Shown here: piece by piece, positions 25,725-34,851 of the stretch
How the letters are laid out: the number at the start of each line of letters is the position of its first letter
Numbering within the stretch: position 1 is the stretch's first letter
From: Salinicola salarius
GTDB taxonomy: Bacteria; Pseudomonadota; Gammaproteobacteria; Pseudomonadales; Halomonadaceae
NCBI RefSeq assembly: GCF_002179555.1
Contig: NZ_NHOU01000007.1
Coordinates: forward strand, 124,001-188,000
Length of the DNA stretch: 64,000 bases
Direction: 5' to 3'
Made by a program: the position numbers and the translations under genes
Notes under the pieces: generated by a model
Told to the model about the DNA's origin: nothing
Databases searched by the model: none
What the model saw: the letters and a program-made list of their open reading frames with translations, nothing else

Positions 25725-25856
25725 GAGAAGCCTTGGAAAAACGTAAGCGAGGCAGGCGGGACAAGGCAAGAAAGGCCAGGCAAGCGCAGTTTAGCGAGCT
25801 AAATGCGCCTTGTGAGGCCGTTTTTAACGCAGTATTGCCAACGCAGATCATTTTTC
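25725..25856 (-). repeat. Repeat element with GCGTTAAAAACGGC core
   Basis: On the minus strand it reads CTGCGTTAAAAACGGCCTCA, then CGCATTTAGctcgCTAAACTGCG, then GCCTGGCC and TTGCC. This is the same arrangement as 38919-39062 (GGCGTTAAAAATCGGCTCA, CTCATTTACaccgcGTAAACTCC). It fills the space between convergent btuF and cobO and may serve as their terminator. Confidence 0.65.
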
Positions 25857-26456
25857 TCAGTAGTCGATACCGCGACGCGCCTGCACCCCCGCATTGAAGG
25901 CATGCCGGGTCTCTTGCATCTCGGTGACGGTATCCGCCATCTCGACAAGCTCGCGGTGCGCATTGCGCCCGGTGACGATGACGCTCTGCTCCGGCGGACG
26001 GTTGGCGATGGCGCGCCTGACCGTTTCGAACTCCAGATAGCCGAACTTGAGCATGTAGGTGAGCTCGTCGAGCACCACCAGATAGACGTCGGGATCGGCG
26101 AGCATCCGCTCGGCTTCCCGCCACACTTCTAGACAGGCCGCGGTGTCGCTGTCGCGGTTCTGGGTCTCCCAGGTGAAGCCCGTGGCCATCACGTGGACCT
26201 CGAGACTGGGATCGTCGATCAGCCGGTCGCGCTCGCCGCACTCCCACAGCCCCTTGATGAACTGGATCACGCCGACACGATAGCCGTAACCCAGCGCGCG
26301 GGTGACGGTGCCCCACGCCGCCGTGGTCTTGCCCTTGCCGTTGCCGGTGAAGACCAGCAGCAGGCCACGCTGCTCGGTGGCGGCGGCGATCTTTTCGTCG
26401 ACGTGGGATTTGAGTTTCTGCATGGCTTGCTGGTGACGCTGCTGGCGATCACTCAT
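25857..26456 (-). CDS. cobO: Cob(I)yrinic acid a,c-diamide adenosyltransferase
   Basis: This 199-residue CobO/BtuR/CobA-type enzyme has the P-loop GNGKGKTT (38-45), VIQFIKGLWECGE, and VLDELTYMLKFGYL. It transfers the adenosyl group of ATP to Co(I) corrinoids, making the coenzyme form for salvage or synthesis. The start at ATG 26454-26456 (MSDRQQ) is preferred over an upstream TTG. With btuF next door it suggests B12 salvage. No other cob genes are in the window. Confidence 0.93.
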   Translation of the reverse strand: MSDRQQRHQQAMQKLKSHVDEKIAAATEQRGLLLVFTGNGKGKTTAAWGTVTRALGYGYRVGVIQFIKGLWECGERDRLIDDPSLEVHVMATGFTWETQNRDSDTAACLEVWREAERMLADPDVYLVVLDELTYMLKFGYLEFETVRRAIANRPPEQSVIVTGRNAHRELVEMADTVTEMQETRHAFNAGVQARRGIDY

Positions 26457-26514
26457 GGGGAGCTCCAAACGGTATCGATTGCCTTTGCCGGGCGGTGCGA
26501 AGAGAGAGCCGGAC

Positions 26515-26823
26515 TCAGACCCCGGGAAGCGGATAACCCAGGGCTTCGGCGATCTCGCCGGCGTGGCGTTCCAGCCAGGCCGGCGAGATCGGCCCCCAGT
26601 CGCGGATCACGTAGCGCCCGATCTGGTGACGCTCGCCCTCGGACTGTTCGAATTCACAGCGGATATCGAGCTCGCCCAGCGCTGCCAGGGTGTCCTGGGC
26701 GGTACGACGCGGCATGCCACTGATCTCGACGATGGCCGGCACGCTCGCGGCGAGGCCGGTGTCGATCAGGTGGGCGACATAGAGGCGGCGGTAGAAGCTG
26801 GTGCGGGTCTTGCTCAGGGGCAT
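26515..26823 (-). CDS. Small winged-helix DNA-binding protein
   Basis: The 102-residue protein begins MPLSKTRTSFYRRLYVAHLIDTGLAASVPAI and contains a helix-turn-helix EISGMPRRTAQDTLAALGEL, then a wing-like strand region (IRCEFEQSEGERHQIGRYVI) and a C-terminal helix pair. I recall uncharacterised pseudomonad winged helix-turn-helix proteins with the same start. The target is unknown. It lies 58 bases upstream of cobO on the same strand, so co-transcription is possible. Confidence 0.78.
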   Translation of the reverse strand: MPLSKTRTSFYRRLYVAHLIDTGLAASVPAIVEISGMPRRTAQDTLAALGELDIRCEFEQSEGERHQIGRYVIRDWGPISPAWLERHAGEIAEALGYPLPGV

Positions 26824-26911
26824 GCGCGGGCTCGTCGAATGGGCATCAGAGGCCAGATGCTACGCCAATGCGGCCCGTTCGACGACCGTTGACCGCGTGA
26901 GGGGACGCGGC

Positions 26912-27901
26912 TCAGGTGGGCATCGCTTCCAGCATGAGCTCGCGATAGTCGAGCAGCCAGGCAACGAAGCGATCGATGCCCCGCTCGAGAGAGACCTGAG
27001 GCGTGTAATCGATGACCGACCGCAACTTGCGGGTATCTGCCCAGGTGCGCTCGACGTCGCCCGGCTGCATCTGCTTGAAGTGTCGGGTGGCAGTGGTGCC
27101 CAGGCGCTTTTCCAGCGTGTCGACGAAGTCGAGCAGGGCGATCGGCTTGCCGCGGCCCAGGTTGTAGATTTCGTGGGGTGCCGAACGATCCGGGCCGAGG
27201 CCGGGCGCGTGGGGCAGCAGCCGCACGATGCACTCGACCACATCGTCGATATAGGTGAAGTCTCTCGCCATGCGGCCGTGGTTGAAGATCGCGATCGGCT
27301 CGCCGCGCAGCAGGCTGGCGGCAAACAGGCAGGGCGCCATGTCCGGTCGCCCCCACGGGCCGTAGACGGTGAAGAAGCGCATGCCGGTGGCCGGCAACTG
27401 GTGCAGGTCGGCGTAGCTGTAGGCCATCATCTCGTTGGCGCGCTTGGTCGCGGCGTAGATCGAGGCCGGCTGATCCACGGGGTCCGTTTCCCGAAATGGC
27501 AGTGTCTTCTGGCGACCATAGACCGAACTGGAGGAAGCGTAGAGCAGATGCTCGATCCCGTGGCGCTTGCAGACATCGAGCACGTTGAGAAACCCCGTCA
27601 GGTTGCTGCGGCCGTACTCGTGGGGATGGTCGACGGAATGACGCACGCCGGCCTGCGCTGCCAGATTGACGACGTGGGTGAAGCCCTCGCGCGCGAAAAG
27701 CGCATCCAGCGATGCCAGATCCGCGATATCCAGATGGTGAAAGGGGACGCCCGTTAACCGGTCCACGCGCGCCTGCTTGAGCGAGACGGCGTAGTAGTCG
27801 TTGAGATTGTCCAGCGCGACGACCTCGTGACCATCGCGAGCGAGGCGGTTGGCCAGGTGGAAGCCGATGAACCCGGCGGCGCCGGTGACGAGTATTTTCA
27901 T
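26912..27901 (-). CDS. NAD-dependent epimerase (UDP-glucuronate 4-epimerase-like)
   Basis: This 329-residue short-chain dehydrogenase/epimerase has the NAD motif TGAAGFIG (6-13), the ALDNLNDYY stretch typical of UDP-GlcA epimerases, and the catalytic SSSSVYG plus Y149-xxx-K153 (SIYAATKRANE). It interconverts UDP-sugars for envelope polysaccharide or lipid A decoration. Two tandem PmrA-box-like repeats precede it (27916-27958), putting it in the same putative PmrAB regulon as the nearby glycosyltransferases. Confidence 0.9.
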   Translation of the reverse strand: MKILVTGAAGFIGFHLANRLARDGHEVVALDNLNDYYAVSLKQARVDRLTGVPFHHLDIADLASLDALFAREGFTHVVNLAAQAGVRHSVDHPHEYGRSNLTGFLNVLDVCKRHGIEHLLYASSSSVYGRQKTLPFRETDPVDQPASIYAATKRANEMMAYSYADLHQLPATGMRFFTVYGPWGRPDMAPCLFAASLLRGEPIAIFNHGRMARDFTYIDDVVECIVRLLPHAPGLGPDRSAPHEIYNLGRGKPIALLDFVDTLEKRLGTTATRHFKQMQPGDVERTWADTRKLRSVIDYTPQVSLERGIDRFVAWLLDYRELMLEAMPT

Positions 27902-27915
27902 GCCAGTTTTCTATC

Positions 27916-27958
27916 CTTAAACGAACCTTCACCGCTTTTATCTTGAGCGAATCTTCAT
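27916..27958 (-). promoter_or_regulatory. Two tandem PmrA-box-like repeats before the epimerase gene
   Basis: On the minus strand, ATGAAG-attcg-CTCAAG (27942-27958) and, 26 bases on, GTGAAG-gttcg-TTTAAG (27916-27932). Each is a 6-5-6 direct repeat close to YTTAAG-N5-YTTAAG. The proximal box ends 14 bases before the ATG. Confidence 0.6.
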
Positions 27959-27986
27959 TGCTTTGGCCGCGGGTGACGATGGAATG

Positions 27987-29609
27987 TCATCCATCACACG
28001 CGGGTATCCGGGAATCCAGCGCTAGTGCCCTGACGGGGACGATATCCAGCTTGCCTCCACGATAATCGAAGACGTGAGCAGCGCCATCGTTGGCGATCAA
28101 TGAACGAAGATCGCGGTCGCGGCCCACGATCCAGCCGTCGGGCGCCCGATGCCTGAATTCGCACAGCTCTGCAGGGTCACCGCTCAATGTGACGAGCGGC
28201 TTTTTCAAACGGCCTGCAAACTGGAAGGTCGCCTGGTAGCCGTCACCATTGAAGGCGACGGGCACGCCGTCGAGTTCCAGCCGGGCGAGCAACTGACTGG
28301 CCGCACTGACGTCGTATCGGCTCCAGAGGGGAGCCAGCATCAGCTGGGTGGCGATCAGCACGGCGATACCTGTGCCGAGGGCGAGTCCTCGAGCCGCCTC
28401 GGCACCGCCATGCCAGCGCTGGCGCCAGAGAATGACGGCGAAGGCGATCAGTACCAGAATGCCGAAGGGCGACACCATCGAACGGGTCACGGCATCGGCA
28501 CCGAAAACTCCCAGCCCCAGGGCTACCACACCGAGCACGACGATGGCCGCCGCTGCCAGACGGGGGCGAAGGACTTGCCGAGGGTCGACACGGCCAAGGC
28601 CGTCCATGACGAGCAGCGCCAGCGCCGGCAGTAGCGGCATCAGGTAGTGAATCTGCTTGCCGCTGATCAACGAGAAGGCGAGCAGTGGCCCGGCCAGCCA
28701 GATCCAGGCCAGCCGTTGATGCCGATATGTCGGGAGCCGCCACCATGCGCCCGACGACAGCGACCAGGGAAACGCCAGCAGTGGCAACCAGGGCAGATAC
28801 CACCAGGTCGGTCTGGCATGGGCCATGGCGTGCTGCAAGCGATTGACGCTCTGGCCCCAGAGCAAGTCCTGGGCATAGTCACGCCCGCCGATCCAGGCGG
28901 CAGGTAGCGCCCAGGCCAGCAGCATGGCGAATCCCAGCATCAGCGCCAGGGCAAGGTGGCGCCGCCCCGACTGGCCCAGCGGCGTGGCTCGCCAGAGCGG
29001 AATCGTCAGCAGAATCGGGGCCAGCGTCACGAAGGCGGCCGGACCCTTGGCGAGCAGGGCCAGCCCCAGCCAGATCCCGCTGATCGATGCCTTGCGCAGA
29101 GTGAAGACGCCTGCGATCAGGGGAGAAATGGTGCCCAGCAGGCAAGCACTCAACAGCACATCGAACATCAGTGCGCTGCTATAGAGAGACCACATCAGCA
29201 TGGCGCTGAGCACCATGGGGGCCAGCCGTGCCTGGCTGCCGGCGTAGCCCAGGCGGCGGGCGATACGGTAGAGATGCATCATCGCGACCAGCGATGCCAG
29301 CGGCGAGATCAGCTTGGGCCACCAGTCGTTGACCCCGAACAGCGACCAGCCGGACTGGATCAGCCAGAACAGCAGCGGCGGCTTGTCGGCGTAGGCTTCG
29401 CCGTTCATCAGCGGCAGCCAGAAGGCGTGGGCGTTCCACATCTCCCAGGCGACCGAGACGTAGCGGGTCTCGTCGATGGGTGTCAGCGGCCTGGCCAGGG
29501 CGCTGGCGAGCGCCATTGCCCAGAGCAGGGCGATGACGAAGGTATCCCGGTATCTGGCTTCCCACTGCAGGAGCGATAGAGTGTGCGAGAGTCTGCGGGT
29601 GGTGATCAT
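27987..29609 (-). CDS. ArnT-like glycosyltransferase, GT39 family (first of two)
   Basis: The 540-residue polytopic inner-membrane protein has about 12 membrane helices. The N-terminal catalytic loop PLTPIDETRYVSVAWEMW carries the Asp-Glu pair of GT39 enzymes, followed by NGEAYADKPPLLFWLIQ. ArnT and relatives move an aminosugar from undecaprenyl phosphate to lipid A at the periplasmic face. ATG 29607-29609 is used; a TTG five codons upstream is also possible. A PmrA-box-like repeat lies at 29658-29674, 49 bases upstream. The sugar is unknown. Confidence 0.85.
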   Translation of the reverse strand: MITTRRLSHTLSLLQWEARYRDTFVIALLWAMALASALARPLTPIDETRYVSVAWEMWNAHAFWLPLMNGEAYADKPPLLFWLIQSGWSLFGVNDWWPKLISPLASLVAMMHLYRIARRLGYAGSQARLAPMVLSAMLMWSLYSSALMFDVLLSACLLGTISPLIAGVFTLRKASISGIWLGLALLAKGPAAFVTLAPILLTIPLWRATPLGQSGRRHLALALMLGFAMLLAWALPAAWIGGRDYAQDLLWGQSVNRLQHAMAHARPTWWYLPWLPLLAFPWSLSSGAWWRLPTYRHQRLAWIWLAGPLLAFSLISGKQIHYLMPLLPALALLVMDGLGRVDPRQVLRPRLAAAAIVVLGVVALGLGVFGADAVTRSMVSPFGILVLIAFAVILWRQRWHGGAEAARGLALGTGIAVLIATQLMLAPLWSRYDVSAASQLLARLELDGVPVAFNGDGYQATFQFAGRLKKPLVTLSGDPAELCEFRHRAPDGWIVGRDRDLRSLIANDGAAHVFDYRGGKLDIVPVRALALDSRIPACDG

Positions 29610-29657
29610 CAGATCGCGCCCCAAGATGGCTGAGGGAGGCTACTTTGATGGCGTTCC

Positions 29658-29674
29658 CTTAACGAAACATTATC
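29658..29674 (-). promoter_or_regulatory. PmrA-box-like repeat before the first ArnT-like gene
   Basis: Minus strand GATAAT-gtttc-GTTAAG, followed 15 bases later by TAGCCT as a -10 candidate. The 15-base spacing equals that at the pmrAB box. The first half-site is degenerate. Confidence 0.5.
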
Positions 29675-29742
29675 GGGAACGGAAGGCGATCGGCGGCCAG
29701 CCTGGCGCTGGGCGCCGGTGGCATGAATGAGGCGCAAGGCGC

Positions 29743-29759
29743 GATAAGAAACCGTTAAG
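29743..29759 (+). promoter_or_regulatory. PmrA-box-like repeat before pmrAB (autoregulation)
   Basis: GATAAG-aaacc-GTTAAG, followed after 15 bases by TAGGAT (29775-29780), a good -10. It lies 76 bases before the pmrA ATG. Confidence 0.55.
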
Positions 29760-29835
29760 GTGGGTATGTCTCAATAGGATCGAATGGGCGAGTTCCTGTC
29801 GAGCTCCCTGATGGTCAACGAAGACGGAAACCGCA

Positions 29836-30498
29836 ATGCGCGTATTGTTGGTGGAAGACGATCCCCTGCTGGGGGACGGTATCCGGACTGCCCTGATCCG
29901 GGAAGGTTACGTGGTGGACTGGCTGATGAAGGGACGGGATGCACTGGAAGCGGTGCGTGTCGAGCCATTCTCGCTGGTCGTTCTCGATCTTGGCCTGCCG
30001 GATATCGATGGTCTGGACGTACTCAGAAGTATCCGGCGCCAGCATCCGCTGCCGGTCTTGATCCTGACGGCGCGGGATGCGGTCGAGCAGCGGATCGCCG
30101 GGCTGGATGCCGGGGCCGACGACTACGTGCTCAAGCCCTTCGACCTGCAGGAGCTGCTGGCGCGAATGCGGGTCGTGACGCGGCGTGCCGAGGGCCGCTC
30201 GACCCAGTTGCTGTCGATCGGGCAATTGACCATCGACGAATCGCAACATGAAGTCAGCTGGAAGGGCAACGCGATCACCCTGGGTCGCCGGGAGTTCGCC
30301 CTGTTGCTCGAATTGGCCAGAAACCGCGACAAGGTCATGTCGCGCCCCAAACTGGAAAGCCTGCTGTACGGCTGGGGAGAAGAGGTCGGTTCCAACGCGC
30401 TGGAAGTCCATGTCCATCATCTGCGCCGCAAGCTGGACAAGCACCTGATCACCACTGTCCGCGGGATCGGCTATCGGTTGGACAGCCGCGCGGCATGA
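29836..30498 (+). CDS. pmrA: OmpR-family response regulator (PmrA/QseB-like)
   Basis: The 220-residue regulator has a receiver domain (acidic pocket E7, D8, D9; phospho-acceptor D51 in LVVLDLGLPDIDG; K in YVLKPFD) and an OmpR winged helix (ITLGRREFALLLELA, ALEVHVHHLRRKL, VRGIGYRL). It phospho-dependently activates genes through YTTAAG-type repeats in the PmrA branch. The overlap with the kinase gene (ATGA) and the flanking lipid A genes with matching boxes support PmrA over QseB. Confidence 0.85.
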   Translation: MRVLLVEDDPLLGDGIRTALIREGYVVDWLMKGRDALEAVRVEPFSLVVLDLGLPDIDGLDVLRSIRRQHPLPVLILTARDAVEQRIAGLDAGADDYVLKPFDLQELLARMRVVTRRAEGRSTQLLSIGQLTIDESQHEVSWKGNAITLGRREFALLLELARNRDKVMSRPKLESLLYGWGEEVGSNALEVHVHHLRRKLDKHLITTVRGIGYRLDSRAA

Positions 30499-31895
30499 CA
30501 TCGATTCGCCGCTACCTCAACTACATGCTCATTGGGGTCCTGCTGGTGGTCATGGCGCTGGCAGTGACCGCCGCGTACCTGATTACGCGCCACGAGATGG
30601 AAGAAATCTTCGATGCCCAGCTCAGCCTGCAGGCACGAGTAGTCGCGGCACTGGTCGATGTCGATACGACACCACAGGAATACCGGGCGGTCGCCGAGAA
30701 GCTGTCGCAACCGGGGCATTTCGCCCGCTGGTATGGCGAGACCGACAATCCCATTTCGCAGGTCGCCAAGCCGAAGCTCTACGACCATGAAGAACGAATG
30801 CTGTCGCTGGGCTTCTGGGGTGCCGACCGTCAACCAATCTTGATGGGAGCGCGCTGGGATGCCCGGGACGAGGAATTTCCCCCGCCCGACAAGGAGGGGC
30901 ACCGCTGGGTCAGTTACGGTGACCATCGCTGGCGTGTGTTCAGCATGCCGATCGATGGCGGACGCTGGATCAGCGTGGGCCTGCGCGAGTCGTTCCAGGA
31001 TGAACTTTCCAACAAGGTCGCCTGGGGCAACTTCGTACCGCTGCTGCTGGCGCTGCCGATCCTGATCTGGCTGATTGCCAGACTGATCCGGCGCGGGCTG
31101 AAACCGATCGATCATCTTTCCCGCCAGGTTCAGACCCGAGACGAAAGAGATCTCAGCCCGATCCGGGTGGACGTGCCGCAAGAGCTGCAGACACTGCGCG
31201 GGGCGCTCAACGATTTCATCGAGCGTCTGGGCCAGACGCTCGAGCGCGAGCGGCGCTTTACCGCCGATGCCGCGCACGAGCTGAGAACCCCGCTGGCGGC
31301 GATGAAGATCCATCTCGACAACGCCCGCTTCGGCGAGCCCAGTGCGCTGGACAAGGCCTACAACGGGATCGAGCGCCTGCAACGGGTGGTCGAGCAACTG
31401 CTGCTGCTGGCGCGCCTGGATATCCGCCAGGAGCGTCCGGCGCCGGAGAGGGTCCGGCTGCCGGCGCTGGTCATGGATCTGGCCGCCGATCTCTGGCCGC
31501 TGGCCGAATCCCGACAGCAGACGCTGGATATCGTCGAAGGCGAGCCGGTAAACGTCGTCGGCAATGCCACCGAGCTGGGGATTCTGATCCGCAACCTGAT
31601 GGACAATGCGCTGCGCTATACCCCACCGGGAGGCGAAGTGAGCGTGGCGGTCGGTGTCGATAAACGTCACCCATGGCTGACTATCGACGACTCCGGCCCC
31701 GGCATTCCGGAACCGCTGCTGGAGGCCGTGACGCAGCGCTTCCAGCGGGCTTCCGACCAGCGTATCAGCGGCAGCGGGCTGGGGTTGTCGATCGCCTCCG
31801 AGATGGCCGAGCGGCAGCGCTTGACGATGACGCTTGCCAACCGCGAGGGCGGCGGCTTGCGGGTTCGGCTGGACTGGCTTGATCCCGTCGTTTGA
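30495..31895 (+). CDS. pmrB: Sensor histidine kinase (PmrB/QseC-like)
   Basis: The 466-residue inner-membrane kinase has TM1 (about 9-30), a periplasmic sensor of about 145 residues, TM2 (WGNFVPLLLALPILIWLIARLI), HAMP-like linker, phospho-acceptor H261 (FTADAAHELRTPLAAM), and an ATPase domain with N box (NLMDNALRYTP), G1 (DDSGPGIP) and G2 (GSGLGLSIA). The start overlaps the regulator stop by 4 bases. The periplasmic part is larger than that of Salmonella PmrB and I saw no ExxE iron motif, so the signal may differ. Confidence 0.88.
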   Translation: MTSIRRYLNYMLIGVLLVVMALAVTAAYLITRHEMEEIFDAQLSLQARVVAALVDVDTTPQEYRAVAEKLSQPGHFARWYGETDNPISQVAKPKLYDHEERMLSLGFWGADRQPILMGARWDARDEEFPPPDKEGHRWVSYGDHRWRVFSMPIDGGRWISVGLRESFQDELSNKVAWGNFVPLLLALPILIWLIARLIRRGLKPIDHLSRQVQTRDERDLSPIRVDVPQELQTLRGALNDFIERLGQTLERERRFTADAAHELRTPLAAMKIHLDNARFGEPSALDKAYNGIERLQRVVEQLLLLARLDIRQERPAPERVRLPALVMDLAADLWPLAESRQQTLDIVEGEPVNVVGNATELGILIRNLMDNALRYTPPGGEVSVAVGVDKRHPWLTIDDSGPGIPEPLLEAVTQRFQRASDQRISGSGLGLSIASEMAERQRLTMTLANREGGGLRVRLDWLDPVV

Positions 31896-31969
31896 TCCGC
31901 CGCCCGGTGGCGTGATCGACTCCTCCAGCGAGCTTTTTCCTGCATTCCTTTCGCTTGCGTCCGTTTCTT

Positions 31970-33727
31970 CTACACCCGAGGCGCGCTGCCGGTCTCGTCC
32001 GGCAGCGTCGTCGGTGCGACGAAGATCGGCGCTGCCGTTTCGTCTCCCCGACACTCGCCGACGGCGGTGGCCGGCACCAGCCACCAGGCGTCCCCGTTCT
32101 GGATGCCCATGTCGTGAATCCGGGTCTGGTCGATACAGGCGTAGTCCTCGGCCTGGCGTTTCATCGCGAACATCCAGCGGCTATCGTCCTGCTGCAGCCA
32201 CGCGAAAGCGCGCAGGAACTGGTCTTGGGCCGGGGTCTTGTCGCCGAACTGGATGCTGGGCTGGCGCGACTGCAGCAGAAACTCCTCGTCGTAATCCGGC
32301 AGGGCCAGCCAGGCTCCGGCACCGGTGATCGATTCGACCTCGGTCATCATGTCGCGAGGCGAGCGGGCGTGGTCCTGCAGGGCGTAGCCCCAGGTCGACC
32401 AACTGATCCAGAACACCGCCAGCCAGCTGCCCAGCGCCCACAGCCCGCGGCGGGGCCGCATGACGACCAGCAGCCCGACGGCGACGGCGCCGATGACGAT
32501 CCACCACGCCCAGGGCGATACGGCATGACGCTCGGCGATCTTGGTCAGTGCGGGCAGGCCGGCGAGACCCAGGATGCCGGCGATCATCAGCAGGCCGCCC
32601 AGCAAGGCCAGCAGGCCGAACCCCAGCCAGTGCAGGCGCTTCCTTGCGATCAGGCCGGGCAGCAGCGGCGCCATCGCCAGCACCAGTAGCGGCACGGTCG
32701 GCAGCATGTAAACGCCGCGTTTTCCGGGTGACAGGGAGAAGAAGGTCACGATCAGGACCACCGAACTGAGCGGAAGCCAGATCCGCGCGTCGGATCGCTG
32801 CAACCGTCGCCACCAGGCCGGAATCGCCCAGGGGAACGCCAGAATCAGCGGCATCCAGGCCCAGGGCAGTACCTTGACCAGGTAGTAGTACCAGGGCTCG
32901 AGATGGGCCCAGGAGTCGGCATAGCGCTGGCCGGTCTGCTTGAACAGGATATTGTCCCGGTAGGCGGCCAGTGAAGGGTCGTCTCCCCAGGTCGCCATGA
33001 GGACCATCGGCACGGCCCAGGCGGCCACGCACAGCAGCATGACGCCAATGCCCCGAATGGCATCCTTGAGCGTGATGCGTGTGATTTTTCCGCGAGCGTT
33101 CTTGCGAAAATCGCCGAGATAGCCCATCCAGAGCCAGGCTGGCAGCAGCGTCAGCGGCAGGATGCCGACGCCCTTGGTGATGATGCCGAGTCCCATCGCC
33201 GCCCAGCCGATCAACCACCAGCACCGGTCCGGCCCCAGCAGCGCGTGTCGCAGCAAGCCGTAGGACGCCAGCGTGGTGAAGAAGGTCAGCATCATGTCGA
33301 TCTGCGCCGTCTTGGCCTGCAGCACGAACTGGAAGGCCGTCAGCAGCGCCAGGCCGGACAACAGCGCGACGCGCCTGCCGTGAAGACGCCGACACAGATC
33401 GACGACCAGCAACAGCGTACCGACGCCGGCCAGTGCCGTCGGAATCAGGAATCCCCAGCGCACGGAGCCGGTGAGCCAGATGCTCAGGGCCGAAGCCCAC
33501 ATGAACACCGGCGGTTTGTCGGGGTAGAGCTCGCCGCCGCGGTGCGGAAACCAGAATTGCCCGGTGCGCAGCATTTCCAGCGCATTCAGGGCAAAGCGCG
33601 GCTCGTCGGCCGGCCACGGATCGCGCAGGCCGATACCGATGCCCAGCAGCACCACGGTGAACAGCAGCAACAATAGCCAGGCACGCCGATAGCGTGCCTG
33701 TGATGGATCGGTCAGAAAGCGTCGCAT
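31970..33727 (-). CDS. ArnT-like glycosyltransferase, GT39 family (second)
   Basis: The 585-residue polytopic enzyme has its catalytic loop DPWPADEPRFALNALEML near residues 36-53 and ELYPDKPPVFMWASAL. The arrangement is as in ArnT: many membrane helices then a C-terminal periplasmic domain (about 470-585). It is the last gene of a GT2-LABN-GT39 operon, 15 bases after the LABN gene. In Francisella-like systems a DPM1-type enzyme loads a (amino)sugar on a lipid carrier and an ArnT-like enzyme moves it to lipid A; the same logic is likely here. It is convergent with pmrAB. Confidence 0.88.
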   Translation of the reverse strand: MRRFLTDPSQARYRRAWLLLLLFTVVLLGIGIGLRDPWPADEPRFALNALEMLRTGQFWFPHRGGELYPDKPPVFMWASALSIWLTGSVRWGFLIPTALAGVGTLLLVVDLCRRLHGRRVALLSGLALLTAFQFVLQAKTAQIDMMLTFFTTLASYGLLRHALLGPDRCWWLIGWAAMGLGIITKGVGILPLTLLPAWLWMGYLGDFRKNARGKITRITLKDAIRGIGVMLLCVAAWAVPMVLMATWGDDPSLAAYRDNILFKQTGQRYADSWAHLEPWYYYLVKVLPWAWMPLILAFPWAIPAWWRRLQRSDARIWLPLSSVVLIVTFFSLSPGKRGVYMLPTVPLLVLAMAPLLPGLIARKRLHWLGFGLLALLGGLLMIAGILGLAGLPALTKIAERHAVSPWAWWIVIGAVAVGLLVVMRPRRGLWALGSWLAVFWISWSTWGYALQDHARSPRDMMTEVESITGAGAWLALPDYDEEFLLQSRQPSIQFGDKTPAQDQFLRAFAWLQQDDSRWMFAMKRQAEDYACIDQTRIHDMGIQNGDAWWLVPATAVGECRGDETAAPIFVAPTTLPDETGSAPRV

Positions 33728-33742
33728 GGAGAGAGTTTCCGT

Positions 33743-34039
33743 TCAGGAGTTCGAGACATCTTCCGGCGGGGCCGTCTGCCGCTTTTCACGCCGGATCAGC
33801 ATCAGGTTACGCACGTAGATGATCAATCCGGCACCTTGGCCGGCGATGAATACCGGATCGCGCCGATAGATCGCGTAGGCCAGCAGCGTGGCACCGCCGC
33901 CCAGGCTGAAGAACCAGAATGCGACCGGGATGATGCTGCGCCTGGCGCGCTCGCTGGCGAGCCATTGAATGATGAAACGCGCCGAGAACAGCGCCTGGCC
34001 GATGAAGCCGATGGTCACCCACAGCCATTCCTGATTCAT
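33743..34039 (-). CDS. Stand-alone LABN-domain membrane protein
   Basis: The 98-residue protein has three membrane helices: MNQEWLWVTIGFIGQALFSARFIIQWLASE, ARRSIIPVAFWFFSLGGGATLLAYAIY, and PVFIAGQGAGLIIYVRNLMLI. This is the lipid-A-disaccharide-synthase N-terminal (LABN) domain, found alone beside DPM1-type glycosyltransferases. Its start overlaps the GT2 stop by 4 bases, so the two are probably translated together and may form a complex: the GT2 lacks its own membrane segments and LABN may anchor it or flip its lipid product. Confidence 0.88.
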   Translation of the reverse strand: MNQEWLWVTIGFIGQALFSARFIIQWLASERARRSIIPVAFWFFSLGGGATLLAYAIYRRDPVFIAGQGAGLIIYVRNLMLIRREKRQTAPPEDVSNS

Positions 34040-34851
34040 GGCGCCGGCTCCACGTCGTTCGACTCCGTGCGGTTTTCGACGGGCGCCGGACCGGGCTGGA
34101 TCGAGTCGGCGATGACTGCCGGCAGCCGGCTTCGTCGCCGCAGCCAGATCACGCCGACCATGTCCACCAGGCCGACCCATAGCCGGTTGTTGAGGCCGTA
34201 ATGCGACTTTCCCGCGCCGCGCGGACGGTGATTGACGGGGACCGAGACGCACTCGCCGCCTTGGGCGCGTACCAGCGCCGGCAGGAAACGGTGCATGTGA
34301 TCGAAATAGGGCAACGACAGGAAGGCGTCGCGGCGCACCACCTTGAGGCCGCATCCGGTGTCGGGCGTCGCGTCGTTGAGCAGCGCAGAGCGAACCCGGT
34401 TGGCGACCCTGGACGAGACGCGCTTGATCCAGTCGTCCCGGCGGTTGGTGCGATGGCCGGCGACGAGTGTCACGTCGCCACGCTGGGCGCGTTCGAACAG
34501 CCTGGGCAGGTCGGCCGGATCGTTCTGACCGTCGCCATCCAGCGTGCCCAGCCAGGTGCCGCGGGCCGCCCAGGCCGCCTGCCAGACCGAGGTGCTCTGC
34601 CCGGCGCTCCGTGCATGCCGCAGCGGGCGCAGGCGGGCATCCTTCTCTGCGCGCTGTCTCAGCATCTCCCAGCTGCCGTCCGTCGAGGCATCGTCGACCA
34701 CGATCACCTCGTGGTCGACATCGGCGAGTGCCAGGCTGATTTCATCGAGCAGGCCGGGGAGGTTGCCGGCTTCATCCTTGGCCGGTATCAGGATCGAGAG
34801 CAGGGGTGGCGGAACGGATGACAGGAGGGAGGATTGGAGAGAGGAATGCAT
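34036..34851 (-). CDS. Glycosyltransferase family 2, DPM1/ArnC-like
   Basis: The 271-residue cytoplasmic GT-A enzyme has LSILIPAKDEAGNLPGLLDEI, VIVVDDASTDGSWE, the metal-binding GTLDGDGQNDPADLP and a later GCGLKVVRRDAFLSLPYFDHMHRFLPAL. There are no C-terminal membrane helices, unlike ArnC. It should transfer a sugar to undecaprenyl phosphate. ATG 34849-34851 is used; a TTG at 34872 is possible. A near-perfect PmrA box lies at 35086-35102. Confidence 0.9.
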   Translation of the reverse strand: MHSSLQSSLLSSVPPPLLSILIPAKDEAGNLPGLLDEISLALADVDHEVIVVDDASTDGSWEMLRQRAEKDARLRPLRHARSAGQSTSVWQAAWAARGTWLGTLDGDGQNDPADLPRLFERAQRGDVTLVAGHRTNRRDDWIKRVSSRVANRVRSALLNDATPDTGCGLKVVRRDAFLSLPYFDHMHRFLPALVRAQGGECVSVPVNHRPRGAGKSHYGLNNRLWVGLVDMVGVIWLRRRSRLPAVIADSIQPGPAPVENRTESNDVEPAP

